In this document: piece by piece, positions 40,225 through 49,570 of the stretch
Layout: each line of letters opens with the position of its first letter
Position numbering within the stretch: the stretch's first letter is position 1
Origin: Palsa-360 sp963710315
GTDB lineage: Bacteria; Acidobacteriota; Terriglobia; Acidiferrales; UBA7541
Direction: 5' to 3'
Length of the DNA stretch: 64,000 nt
Assembly: GCA_963710315.1 (NCBI GenBank)
Contig: CAVPZW010000004.1
Coordinates: 62,001-126,000, forward strand
Notes under the pieces: generated by a model
The model's database searches: none
What the model was told of the DNA's origin: nothing
What the model saw: the letters and a program-made list of their open reading frames with translations, nothing else
Translations under genes and position numbers: made by a program

Positions 40225-41469
40225 ATGTCGAAACTGGTCATCGTCGTTCACTATCACGAGCTGTGGCTCAAGGGCGGCAATCGCCGCTTTTTTCTGAGCA
40301 AGCTGCACGTGGCGCTGAAGCGCGCGCTAGAGGGCTTGCCGGTTGAGCGCATCCTGCGGCCCGGCGACCGCTTGCTCGTGGAATTCGGCGAAGGCGCTTC
40401 GGCGGAGGAAGCGGTGGCGCGGATTGAACGCGTGTTTGGCGTGGCGTTTTATGCCGTGGCTCGAGTGGTTCCGCGCGGAAGCGAGGACGATCTGGCGGCG
40501 CTGGGACGCGCGGCCTGGGAAGAAGTTCGCGGCGAGAAATTCGAGACCTTTGCCGTGCGCTCCAAACGAAGCGATAAATCTTTTCCTCAGCGTACGCTCG
40601 ATATCGAAGTGTCCGTCGGCCAGTATTTGGTGGACCAACTGCGCGCCTCCGGCAGCAAGGCTCGCGTGAAGCTCAACGATCCCGACCTGACCTGCCGCGT
40701 GGAGATTCCGCCCGGCCCTTCGCTGCTGGTCTATGCGCGAAAAATTCCAGGCGCAGGAGGGCTTCCGGCCAACACAGCCGGACGCATGACATGCCTGCTT
40801 TCCGGGGGATTCGACTCGGCGGTCGCCGCGCACAAAATGATGAAGCGCGGCGCGCACATGAATTTCGTGCACTTCTGGGGAGGTGGCGCGGCACCGGGCG
40901 AATCTTCCGCGCACGTGGCGCGGGAACTGGTAAAGCGTCTGGTGCCGTGGCAATTTTCAGCGAAGCTCTACCTCGTGCCGTTTGAGCCCGTGCAGCGGGA
41001 AATCGTGGCGCGCGCGCCGGAGGAATTCCGCATCCTGCTGTATCGCCGCATGATGCTGCGCATCGCCGAGCGCGTGGCGCGCTCCAATCGCGCGCTTGGC
41101 CTCGTCACCGGAGATAGCCTGGCCCAGGTCGCTTCGCAAACACTGCACAATATGGCCGCCGTGGGGGCCGCTACGCGTATGCCGCTATACCGTCCGCTGG
41201 TCGGCGACGACAAAATAGAAATCATGGACGCCGCGCGCAAAATCGGCACGCATGATATCTCCGCCGAACCCTTCCACGATTGCTGCCCCATTTTTATGCC
41301 GCGCAATCCCGCGCTGCACGCCTCCGTCGAAGAGTTGGATCGCGCGGAAAGCACGCTGGACATCGAAGCGCTGATCCGCCAGGGAATCGACACCATGGCC
41401 ATCGAGCGCTACCGCTACGCTGGCGGCAAAGTTGAAAAAGTGGAATCGTTCAAGTCCGCCACGGCTTAG
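40225..41469 (+). CDS. thiI: tRNA 4-thiouridine synthetase ThiI
   Basis: 414 residues from ATG 40225; GTG 40219 in the same frame is possible. ThiI adenylates U8 of tRNA and inserts sulfur; in some species it also feeds thiamine synthesis. Order: N-terminal ferredoxin-like part, THUMP domain (RGEKFETFAVRSKRSDKSFP), then the PP-loop domain with CLLSGGFDSAVAAHKMMKRG and VTGDSLAQVASQTLHNM. No C-terminal rhodanese domain is present, as in many non-enteric bacteria. The reading frame is intact although its neighbours on both sides are frameshifted. Confidence 0.93.
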   Translation: MSKLVIVVHYHELWLKGGNRRFFLSKLHVALKRALEGLPVERILRPGDRLLVEFGEGASAEEAVARIERVFGVAFYAVARVVPRGSEDDLAALGRAAWEEVRGEKFETFAVRSKRSDKSFPQRTLDIEVSVGQYLVDQLRASGSKARVKLNDPDLTCRVEIPPGPSLLVYARKIPGAGGLPANTAGRMTCLLSGGFDSAVAAHKMMKRGAHMNFVHFWGGGAAPGESSAHVARELVKRLVPWQFSAKLYLVPFEPVQREIVARAPEEFRILLYRRMMLRIAERVARSNRALGLVTGDSLAQVASQTLHNMAAVGAATRMPLYRPLVGDDKIEIMDAARKIGTHDISAEPFHDCCPIFMPRNPALHASVEELDRAESTLDIEALIRQGIDTMAIERYRYAGGKVEKVESFKSATA

Positions 41470-41568
41470 CTATTAAATTCACAAAAAAGAATCGAAGAAA
41501 ACAAAACCGGGGAGGCCACTGTAGCGGACTCCCCGGTTTGGATGCAATTCCAAATTGTTGGAACACGA

Positions 41569-42033
41569 TTACCAGCGGCCGCCACCACCGCCGCCACGAT
41601 CGCCGCGGTCGCGGTCCCTGCCTCCACCACCACCTCCACGGCCACCGCCTCCTCCTGGCCTGCCGCCGCCCCCGGCCTGCCTCCACCACCACCGCCGGGC
41701 CGCCCGCCACCACCACCGAAGCCGCCACCCGGTCGTCCTCCACCTCCGCCGCCTGGCCGCCCGCCTCCTCCACCACCACCTTCACGGGGTGGCCGGGCTT
41801 CGTTGACCACAATGTTGCGGCCCATGAAATCATGGCCGTTCAATCTCTGCACGGCGCGGTCGGCTTCCTCGTCGCTATTGACCTCAACAAATCCGAACCC
41901 GCGCGGTTGGCCCGAAAAACGGTCGCGCACCAAGGTAACATTCGCCCCGGTGACTCCCGTTTGAGTAAATAGAGCGGTGATTTGCTCTTCCGTAGCCTGG
42001 AATGGCAAGATTGCCAATATAAAGTTTCTTCAA
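41569..42033 (-). pseudogene. RRM RNA-binding protein with Gly-rich tail, two frameshifts
   Basis: A TTG at 42033 behind AAGGAG opens KKLYIGNL, the RNP2 motif of an RRM. The frame then shifts by one base (an extra T near 42010) into PFQATEEQITALF, and continues with RGFGFVEV, the RNP1 motif. After the Gly/Arg/Pro tail a second shift near 41680-41700 is needed to reach the natural ending RDRDRGDRGGGGGGRW with TAA at 41569. Such single-RRM proteins bind single-stranded RNA and resemble cyanobacterial cold-responsive Rbp proteins. Confidence 0.75.
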
Positions 42034-42321
42034 TGCGAGACTCCTTCTGGCCGTGGCAATACGGACCCACGGAACCGGGGACTGAAGAGGGCGGGATCGA
42101 GATCGGGGGCTGGGCTGGAACCCAGAACAACCGATAAGAGACGCACTTCAGCACCGGGCGAATCTTGCTCCAAATTTGAACGTCCGTCAACAGAAACATT
42201 TATGTATACCTACATGGTAAATATTTGATAAACCTGCCCGCGGCTGGCGAGGCGCGCAGGGGGAAAATCCGCAAATATGATGGTAGTATGCGGCGTTCGC
42301 CAAGATGGAAGGATTGGAGAA

Positions 42322-43952
42322 ATGCAAACCATGCGCGGCTTGATGATGGATTTTCCGCTGACTGTGCCAACGATATTGGAGCGGGCCGGAAATGTTTTCG
42401 GCAACGTTGAAATCGTTTCGCGCCGGCCCGACCGCAGCCTGGCTCGATCCACCTGGAAAGATCTGTACCGGCGTTCGCGCCGCCTGGCGAATGCGCTGAC
42501 CGGGCTGGGCCTGCGGCGCGGTGACCGCGTGGCAACGCTGCATTGGAATCACACCGCCCACATGGAGGCGTACTTCGGCGTGCCGGCAGCGGGCGGCGTG
42601 CTGCACACGCTGAATTTGCGATTGCATCCCGATGAACTCAGCGTTCATCGCCAATCATGCGGGCGACCGTTTTCTGATTGTGGACGATGTGCTGCTGCCC
42701 ATTTACGAAAAGTTCGGAGACCGCGTGAAATTCGACCGCGTGATCGTCGTGCCGTTCGGTGGCGGCGCGACCCCGCCGGGCTGCGACGGATACGAGGAAT
42801 TGCTGGCTAGCGCAAGCGAGGAGTTCGACTATCCGCAGCTCGACGAAAACGAAGCGGCGGCCATGTGCTACACCTCCGGCACCACAGGCCGCCCGAAAGG
42901 CGTTCTCTATTCTCATCGTGCCGTGGTGCTGCACTCCATGAGTTGTTGTGGGGCGGATTCCCTGGGGATTTCCGCGCGCGATTCGATGTTGCCGGTCACA
43001 TCGCTATTTCACGCCAACGGCTGGGGAATTCCATTTACCGCGGCGAATGGCCGGGAGCAAGGTCGTGCTAGCCGGCCCCTATGCGGATGGCGAGGGCCTT
43101 CTGGATCTGATGGAACAAGAACGCATAACGGTAACCACCGGCGTGCCCACCGTCTGGTTCGGCGTGCTGGAAGCGCTCCAGAAATTTTCCGGGCGGTGGA
43201 AGATTGACTGGCCGGTGCGAATGCATGTGGGAGGAGCGCCGACCTCGGAAGCCTTGATTCGCGGGTTCGACCGGCACGGGATTACGGTGGTCTGTTCCTG
43301 GGGCATGACGGAGACAACTCCGGTGGGGACAAGCTGCCATTTGCGGCCCTTCATGGATGCCTGGAGCGACGATAAGAAATATGCGCAGCGCACAAAGCCG
43401 GGCACACCGGCGGCGTTTGTGGAGGCGCGCATCGTGCGGCTTGACGGCTCGGTTGCGCCGCGCGACGGCTGCACCGTTGGCGAACTGGAAGTACGCGGAC
43501 CGTGGGTGGCTGCGGCCTATTACAACATGCCGGAAGAGGCCCGCAAATGGTCGCCCGACGGCTGGCTGCGCACCGGCGACATGGGCCATATCGACGAATA
43601 CGGCTACGTGAAGCTGGTGGACCGCAGCAAGGACTTGATCAAGTCGGGCGGCGAATGGATCAGCTCGGTGGACCTGGAAAACGCGCTGATGGGGCATCCC
43701 GCCGTGAAAGAAGCGGCCGTCATCGGCGTGGCGCATCCGAAATGGCAGGAGCGCCCGCTGGCCGTGGTCGTGCTGAATGAAGGGGCGTCAGCCGAGCCCG
43801 CGGAATTGCGCGAATTTCTGAGCGCGAAATTCGCCAAGTGGCAATTGCCCGATGCCTTTGTATTCGCCAAGGAAATTCCGCGCACTTCGGTGGGAAAATT
43901 TCGCAAGATGGCGCTGCGAGAGCAGTTTGTGGATTGGAAGTGGGAAAATTAG
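42322..43952 (+). pseudogene. Acyl-CoA synthetase (AMP-forming), two frameshifts
   Basis: Three consecutive frames give one medium/long-chain acyl-CoA ligase: MQTMRGLMMDFPLTVPTILE up to LHPDEL, then FIANHAGDRFLIVDDVLLPI through the P-loop CYTSGTTGRPKGVLYSHRAV to IPFTAA, then MAGSKVVLAGPYADG, SWGMTETTPVG, GWLRTGDMGHID and KSGGEWISSVDLEN to the catalytic Lys region TSVGKFRK. Shifts of one extra base lie at about 42636-42642 and 43039-43041. All catalytic motifs survive, so this is a very recent lesion or a consensus error. It would activate a fatty or aryl acid with CoA. Confidence 0.85.
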
Positions 43953-43967
43953 ATCGATTCGGGATTT

Positions 43968-44055
43968 AGTAGCACAGGCTTCAGCCTGTGGGTTTTCTGT
44001 TGTAAGTTTTCTTCCATTCAAATTCAAAACCCACAGGCTGAAGCCTGTGCTACTT
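43968..44055. repeat. Palindromic intergenic repeat (AGCACAGGCTTCAGCC family)
   Basis: AGTAGCACAGGCTTCAGCCT plus GTGGG and the inverted copy ending CCTGTGCTACTT surround an AT-rich centre of about 35 bases. It lies between the convergent acyl-CoA ligase and argJ genes and is nearly identical in its arms to 36878-36952. Confidence 0.85.
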
Positions 44056-44059
44056 AAAC

Positions 44060-45304
44060 CTACGTGCGGTAGCTGGCGTTGATGTGCACGTACTCCTGGG
44101 TAAAATCGCAAGTCCACATGCGCGCGGAGCCGCGGCCGTTGTGCAAGTCCACAACAATGGAGACATTTTTCTCGAGCAGGCGGCGGTGCGCGGCGCGCTC
44201 GTCCAGCGGCAAAGCGATGGAGTACGACGCGCCTTTTGGCGGGCCGTACATCTTCATTCCGCCGAGCCAGATTTCGGCGTGGTCTGGATTGAACGCGACG
44301 CCCGAGCGGCCGGCGGCGGCCAGGATGCGGCCCCAATTGGGATCGGCGCCGGCGATTGCCGTTTTCACGAGATTTGAAAGAGCAACGGTCTCCGCGACTT
44401 TCTTCGCGGCGGCTTCCGTCGGCGCGCCACGCACTTCGATTTCAACCAAGTGCGTTGCGCCTTCGCCGTCCTCGACGATGCCGAGCGCCAGAGCTTTGCA
44501 AACCTGTTCGAGCGCGCCTACGAATCTCTTGTAATCCGCGCCGCCCGCCTTTGTGATTTTCTTCGCGCCGCTTGCTCCGTTGGCGAGCACCAGCAGCGTA
44601 TCGTTGGTGGAGCTGTCCCCATCCACTGTAATGCAATTGAAGGTGCGATTGACGACCTCGCGCAAGGCGCGATCGAGAACGGCTGGCGCGACGGCCGCGT
44701 CCGTGACCACGAACGAAAGCATGGTGGCCATGTTGGGGTGAATCATGCCCGCACCTTTGGCGCATCCGGCGACTCGTACCGTTTTCCCGCCAATTCGGCA
44801 GCTTGCGGCGGCGCGCTTGGGGCGTGTGTCCGTGGTCATGATGGCGCGATTCAATCCATCGAACGCTCGCGCCGAAAATTCAAGCGATTCGGCCAGGCCC
44901 GGCGCGGCGTTCAGTATGCGCTCGACTTTCAAGGGCACGCCAATTACGCCCGTCGAGCAGACCACCACCTGCTGCGCGCGGCAGCCCAGAAGTTTTGCGA
45001 CGCATTCCGCGGTAGCGCGCGAAGCGGCCAAACCGCCCGGTCCAACCGAACAATTGGCGTTTCCGGAATTGACGATGACGGCGCGCATGGCGTCCGCCGA
45101 CTCCCGCACGTGCTTGCGCGAGAGAACCACGGGCGGCGCCTGCACCAGATTTTGCGTGAATACGGCTGCCGCCGACGCAGGCGGATCGCAAACGATCAGC
45201 GCGACGTCAAGCGTGCCGGTATGGCCGCGCTTCTTGAGGCCGCAGGCCGCCGATGCAAAACGAAACCCGCGCGGCAGGGCGCGGGACGATGGAAGTTCGC
45301 TCAT
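44060..45304 (-). CDS. argJ: Glutamate N-acetyltransferase / N-acetylglutamate synthase ArgJ
   Basis: 414 residues. ArgJ moves the acetyl group from N-acetylornithine to glutamate, closing the cyclic arginine pathway. The autocleavage site lies in GAGMIHPNMATMLSF, where the Thr becomes the nucleophile and N-terminus of the beta chain. TFNCITVDGDSSTNDTLLVL and GADPNWGRILAAAGRSGV are family signatures. It follows the arg operon but is separated from it by a palindromic repeat (45339-45454), so it may have lower or separate expression. Confidence 0.95.
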   Translation of the reverse strand: MSELPSSRALPRGFRFASAACGLKKRGHTGTLDVALIVCDPPASAAAVFTQNLVQAPPVVLSRKHVRESADAMRAVIVNSGNANCSVGPGGLAASRATAECVAKLLGCRAQQVVVCSTGVIGVPLKVERILNAAPGLAESLEFSARAFDGLNRAIMTTDTRPKRAAASCRIGGKTVRVAGCAKGAGMIHPNMATMLSFVVTDAAVAPAVLDRALREVVNRTFNCITVDGDSSTNDTLLVLANGASGAKKITKAGGADYKRFVGALEQVCKALALGIVEDGEGATHLVEIEVRGAPTEAAAKKVAETVALSNLVKTAIAGADPNWGRILAAAGRSGVAFNPDHAEIWLGGMKMYGPPKGASYSIALPLDERAAHRRLLEKNVSIVVDLHNGRGSARMWTCDFTQEYVHINASYRT

Positions 45305-45338
45305 TGTTCAGTTCACCATGAAATTCAAAAACATCTGC

Positions 45339-45454
45339 TGTAGCTCGGGTCTTTAGACCCGAGGTTTTTCGTAATGCGGAACATAAATCTCGCCACAGAA
45401 CTGACGGTTTCGTAACTCAGCGGAAAAGCCTCGCCTCTGAAGAGGCGAGCTACA
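45339..45454. repeat. Palindromic repeat between argJ and the arg operon
   Basis: TGTAGCTCGGGTCTTTAGAC with CCGAGG at the left and CCTCGCCTCTGAAGAGGCGA with GCTACA at the right. Each end is itself a small palindrome, and the outer TGTAGCTC/GAGCTACA pair across a ~65-base centre. A different family from the GGCTTCAGCC repeats. Confidence 0.7.
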
Positions 45455-45461
45455 AATACTG

Positions 45462-45992
45462 CTACAAAATCGAGAGCGATTTTCCCGCTCCGTTCAGAAC
45501 GGGCAGCACTTCGCGCTCGGGGCATACCACCGCGACCGTGGCAATCAGGTTGCAATTGCGCTCCTTGGGACAAGTCGTGCAATCGCGCTCGATTTTTTCA
45601 GGCACGATTTGCCGCGGCCCGGGCGTGAATCCATAACGCGAGAAAAATTCGGGCTTGTGCGTTACGGCAAAAAGGCGCGTGATCTTGCGCCGCCGCGCCG
45701 TGTCCATGGCGGCCTTCATCAGGCGGTCGCCGACATTGCGGCCTTCGCCGCGCGCATCGGGCGCAACCGCGAGCGAGCGAATTTCGGCCAGGTCCGCGCC
45801 ATAGGGTTCCAGCGCCACGCATCCCAGAACTTTTTCTTCCTTGCCGCGCTTTTCCACGAGCACCAGGAAGCGCGCGATATGCTCGCGGATTTCCGCCTCG
45901 GTGCGCGGAAGCAGGAGCCCCTCGCCCGCGTAGTGCGCGATCACGCGATGCACGGCGGCCGCGTCTCCCATTCGAGCCGTGCGCGCCCTCAC
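45462..45992 (-). CDS. GNAT amino-acid N-acetyltransferase, ArgA-like
   Basis: 176 residues from GTG 45992, overlapping the argH stop as GTGA. The core EIRSLAVAPDARGEGRNVGD is the GNAT acetyl-CoA-binding motif (R/QxxGxG/A variant), followed by FAVTHKPEFFSRYGFTPGPR. The C-terminal DCTTCPKERNCN carries three cysteines that could bind zinc. At the end of an arginine operon it should make N-acetylglutamate as a short-form NAGS, supplementing ArgJ. No amino-acid kinase domain is present. Confidence 0.85.
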   Translation of the reverse strand: MRARTARMGDAAAVHRVIAHYAGEGLLLPRTEAEIREHIARFLVLVEKRGKEEKVLGCVALEPYGADLAEIRSLAVAPDARGEGRNVGDRLMKAAMDTARRRKITRLFAVTHKPEFFSRYGFTPGPRQIVPEKIERDCTTCPKERNCNLIATVAVVCPEREVLPVLNGAGKSLSIL

Positions 45993-47410
45993 GATTTTTT
46001 CTCCAGCACGGCGAGCCGCTCCTTGGCCGCGGCGATTGCGTCCCGAACGCGCGCGGGTGCGGTGCCGCCTTCCACGTCGGGACCGGCGAGCGCGGATTCC
46101 AGTTTCAACGCCTCGTAAAAATCCGGCGCGAAGAGCGGCGAAAACTTTTGCAGCGTCTCCATGGGCAGCGTGGAAAACGATGTTCCCGCGCGTTCGCCTT
46201 CGCGGACAATCTGCCCGACAATTTCGTGAGCCTGGCGGAAGGCCGCTCCCCGCCGCACCAAATAATGAGCGGCTTCCGTTGCGAGCAGCGCGGGATCGGA
46301 CGCCGCTTCGCGCATGCGCGCTTCGTTCGGGCGCGTGGCGGCCACGGCGCCCGCGGCAATGGTGATCATGGCATAGGCCTGATCGTGCGCCGCGAACACG
46401 GGCTCCTTGTCTTCCTGCAAATCGCGCTGGTAGCTCGAGGGCAGTCCCTTGAGCGTGGTCAGCAACGTGTGCAGTGACGCGGTGACTCGGCCCGTCTTGC
46501 CGCGCAAGAGTTCCCACACGTCTGGATTTTTCTTTTGCGGCATCAGGCTGCTGCCCGTGGAAAATTCGTCGGGGAGCACGATGAAGCCGAACTCCTGCGA
46601 CGCGAACAAAACGAAATCCTCGGCCATGCGGGAAAGATGCGTGGCGATCACGGACAGCGCGTAGAGATAGTCGAGCGCGAAGTCGCGGTCGCTTGCGGCG
46701 TCCAGGCTATTGGCCGTGGGCCGCGCGAAGCCCAGCTCTCGAGCGATGGCGCCGCGATCGACATCGAGCGCGCAGCCTGCCAGCGCGCCTGAGCCCATCG
46801 GGCAGGAATCGGCCATGAATTCCGCGGCATCGAGCCGTATCATGTCGCGGAAAAAAGCCTCGGCATGTGCCAGCAGAAAATGCGAAAACAGAATGGGCTG
46901 CGCGTGCTGCATGTGCGTCATGCCGGGCATGGGGATTCCAAAAACTTTTTCGGCCTGGCCGACCAGCGCGGAAATCAAGCGCGCCACGGCCACGCGCATT
47001 TCGCCCACGGACTCCATCACAAACATGCGGAAATCGGTGGCCACAAGTTCGTTGCGGCTGCGGCCCGTGTGCAGCTTGTAGCCGAGCTGGCCGAGATATT
47101 CCACCAGCGCGGTCTCCACGAAATGGTGCACGTCCTCCGCGGGCGATCCGCCCAGCCACGCATATTCGTTTTCGGCGCGGTCGGCAATCTTGTCGAGCGC
47201 GGTCAGCGTGTCGCGCATTTCCTCGACGGAAAGTATGCCCGCCGATACCAGCGCGCCCGCCCACACCCGATCCACGGCCAGCTCGTAGGGCAGCAGGCGG
47301 CGATCGAATGAGAATGAGCGTTGAAACTGGTAGAACAGTTCGTCGGGAGCGCGGTCAAACCGGCCTCCCCACAATTTTCCCGACGGCTGCTCTTTGGGCG
47401 TGGCGCTCAC
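45989..47410 (-). CDS. argH: Argininosuccinate lyase
   Basis: 473 residues from GTG 47410, overlapping the argG stop. It splits argininosuccinate into arginine and fumarate. Signatures: GGRFDRAPDELFYQFQRSF at the N-terminus, THMQHAQPILFSHFLLAHAE, and the conserved loop GSSLMPQKKNPD with the catalytic Ser. The ~460-residue length is standard. The fumarate formed could be hydrated by the class I fumarase at 57 kb. Confidence 0.96.
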   Translation of the reverse strand: MSATPKEQPSGKLWGGRFDRAPDELFYQFQRSFSFDRRLLPYELAVDRVWAGALVSAGILSVEEMRDTLTALDKIADRAENEYAWLGGSPAEDVHHFVETALVEYLGQLGYKLHTGRSRNELVATDFRMFVMESVGEMRVAVARLISALVGQAEKVFGIPMPGMTHMQHAQPILFSHFLLAHAEAFFRDMIRLDAAEFMADSCPMGSGALAGCALDVDRGAIARELGFARPTANSLDAASDRDFALDYLYALSVIATHLSRMAEDFVLFASQEFGFIVLPDEFSTGSSLMPQKKNPDVWELLRGKTGRVTASLHTLLTTLKGLPSSYQRDLQEDKEPVFAAHDQAYAMITIAAGAVAATRPNEARMREAASDPALLATEAAHYLVRRGAAFRQAHEIVGQIVREGERAGTSFSTLPMETLQKFSPLFAPDFYEALKLESALAGPDVEGGTAPARVRDAIAAAKERLAVLEKKS

Positions 47411-48603
47411 TTTACTTTCGCTTCCTCCGGAATGGTGACCGGCAATGCAAACAGGTTAATAAAACCTTCCGCGTCCTTGGGGTTGTAGCCCGTCATGGCA
47501 AAGCTGGCGAGGCCCTTTCTGTAAAGCGAGTAGGGCGACACGCGTTTGGTTACGGTCACGTTGCCCTTGAAAAGCTTCAGGCCTACCGTGCCGGTGACGC
47601 GCTTTTGCGCTTCGGTGAAATAGGCGTCCAGCGCTTCGCGCTGCGGCGTGAACCATGTGCCGTAGTAAACGAGTTCCGCGTAGCGCAGCGAAAGAATTTC
47701 CGAGTAGTGCGCCGTCTCGCGATCGAGGCACAGCGTTTCCAGCTCGCGGTGCGCGGTGACCAGTAGCGTGCCGCCGGGCGTCTCGTACGCGCCGCGCGAC
47801 TTGATGCCGACCAGGCGATTTTCGACTAGGTCGATGCGGCCGACGCCATGTTCCGCCGCAATCTCATTCAACTCTTCTAGCAGAGCCATCGCCGAACGCT
47901 TCTTGCCGTTCACCGAGACGGGCGTGCCGCCATCGAAGCCGATTTCGACGACCGCCGGTTTGTTGGGCGCTTTTTCCGGGGAGGCCACCCACTGCCACAT
48001 TGCTTCATCGGGCTCGTTCGCGGGATCTTCGAGCACGCCGCCTTCGTGGCTCAAATGCCAGATGTTGCGGTCGCGCGAATAAATGTTGGCCTTGGTCTGC
48101 TCGACGGGCACTTTGTGCGCGTTCGCGTAAGCGATGGCGTCCTCGCGCGAGTTGATGGTCCACTCGCGCCAGGGCGAAATGATTTTTACTTTCGGGGCGA
48201 TGGCCTTGTAGGCCAGCTCGAAGCGCACTTGATCGTTGCCCTTGCCCGTGCAGCCGTGCGCGACGGCATCCGCGCCGGTTTCAAGGGCGATTTCCGCCTG
48301 GCGCTTGGCGATCACGGGCCGGGCCATCGATGTGCCCAGCAGGTACTTATGCTCGTAGACCGCGCCCGCGCGCAGCGTGGGCCATACGTACTCGGTCAAA
48401 AATTCCTCGCGCAAATCCTCGATGGTGGCCGAAGAGGCTCCGGTCGCGAGGGCTTTCTTCTTCGCGGCTTTCAAATCTTCCTGCTGGCCGACGTCCCCGA
48501 TCATGGCGATCACTTCGCAACCGCCGTAAGTTTCCTTCAGCCAGGGAATAATGATTGACGTATCGAGTCCGCCCGAATAGGCGAGAACCACTTTCTTTGG
48601 CAC
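47407..48603 (-). CDS. argG: Argininosuccinate synthase
   Basis: 398 residues. It joins citrulline and aspartate with ATP. The N-terminal VLAYSGGLDTSIIIPWLKE is the ATP pyrophosphatase loop; GCTGKGNDQVRFELAYKA and YSRDRNIWHLSHEGG are ArgG-specific. It starts 11 bases after argF and overlaps argH by four bases. Confidence 0.97.
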   Translation of the reverse strand: MPKKVVLAYSGGLDTSIIIPWLKETYGGCEVIAMIGDVGQQEDLKAAKKKALATGASSATIEDLREEFLTEYVWPTLRAGAVYEHKYLLGTSMARPVIAKRQAEIALETGADAVAHGCTGKGNDQVRFELAYKAIAPKVKIISPWREWTINSREDAIAYANAHKVPVEQTKANIYSRDRNIWHLSHEGGVLEDPANEPDEAMWQWVASPEKAPNKPAVVEIGFDGGTPVSVNGKKRSAMALLEELNEIAAEHGVGRIDLVENRLVGIKSRGAYETPGGTLLVTAHRELETLCLDRETAHYSEILSLRYAELVYYGTWFTPQREALDAYFTEAQKRVTGTVGLKLFKGNVTVTKRVSPYSLYRKGLASFAMTGYNPKDAEGFINLFALPVTIPEEAKVK

Positions 48604-48614
48604 TGGTTGTCCTT

Positions 48615-49568
48615 TCAGCTTAGGAGCATTAACAGGATGGCTTTCTGAACGTGGAGGCGATTTTCCGCCTCGTCAAACACGATGGAACGCGGCGACTCCA
48701 TGACCTCGTCGGTCACTTCGGAGCCGCGATGCGCGGGGAGACAGTGGAGAAACATGGCGTCGGGCGCGGCTTGGGACATCAGCCTGCTGTTGACCTGATA
48801 GGGCGCGAAAATAGCGGCGCGCGCATCGGCTTCGCTCTCCTGGCCCATGCTGGCCCAGACATCCGTGTAGATAGCTTGCGCGCCCGAGACGGCTTCCTCG
48901 GCGGCGTGAAACAATTCGATGCTGCCCTGTGTGGCGGCCGCATCGGCCCGCGCTGCACGGACGATTTTGGCGTCAGGCTCGTAGCCTTTGGGAGTCGCAA
49001 TGCGCACATGCGCGCCGACTCGTGCACCGGCGACCATCAAGGAATGGCAGACGTTGTTGCCGTCGCCCACGTACGCGAGTTTTACGCCGCGAGCAGAGCC
49101 CAGTTTTTCCTCGATGGTAAAAAAATCGCACAGCGTCTGGCAGGGATGATAGGCATCCGAGAGCGCATTGATCACCGGCACGCTTGCATAGGCCGCAAGA
49201 ATTTCAAGCGCCTGCTGCGAAAAAACGCGCGCGACAATTCCCTGCACCCAGCGGGAAAGGCATCTCCCAACGTCGGGAATGGATTCGCGATCGCCCAGAT
49301 GTGCGTCCGCGTGATCGAGGTAAACGGGTGTGCCGCCCATGCTGGCGATGCCGACTTCAAACGTGACGCGCGTGCGCAGCGAGGGCTTCTCAAAAATCAT
49401 GGCATAGGAGCGGCCGGCGAGGGCGGACTTATAGCGATCCGGATGCGCCTTAACGTCCGTGGCCAGGCGAAACAATTCCTGAACGTGGGCGGCGCTCCAC
49501 TCCGCGCCGGTCAGAAGATCGGAAGCGAGATTCAGCGATTGGCTCACAGCCGGGGCCTGCGCATTCAT
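48615..49568 (-). CDS. argF: Ornithine carbamoyltransferase
   Basis: 317 residues. It forms citrulline from ornithine and carbamoyl phosphate. EKPSLRTRVTFEVGIASMGG is the carbamoyl-phosphate-binding SxRTR loop, and MFLHCLPAHRGSEV is the ornithine-binding HCLP loop. It starts two bases after the argD stop. Length and motifs are standard. Confidence 0.97.
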   Translation of the reverse strand: MNAQAPAVSQSLNLASDLLTGAEWSAAHVQELFRLATDVKAHPDRYKSALAGRSYAMIFEKPSLRTRVTFEVGIASMGGTPVYLDHADAHLGDRESIPDVGRCLSRWVQGIVARVFSQQALEILAAYASVPVINALSDAYHPCQTLCDFFTIEEKLGSARGVKLAYVGDGNNVCHSLMVAGARVGAHVRIATPKGYEPDAKIVRAARADAAATQGSIELFHAAEEAVSGAQAIYTDVWASMGQESEADARAAIFAPYQVNSRLMSQAAPDAMFLHCLPAHRGSEVTDEVMESPRSIVFDEAENRLHVQKAILLMLLS

Positions 49569-49570
49569 GT

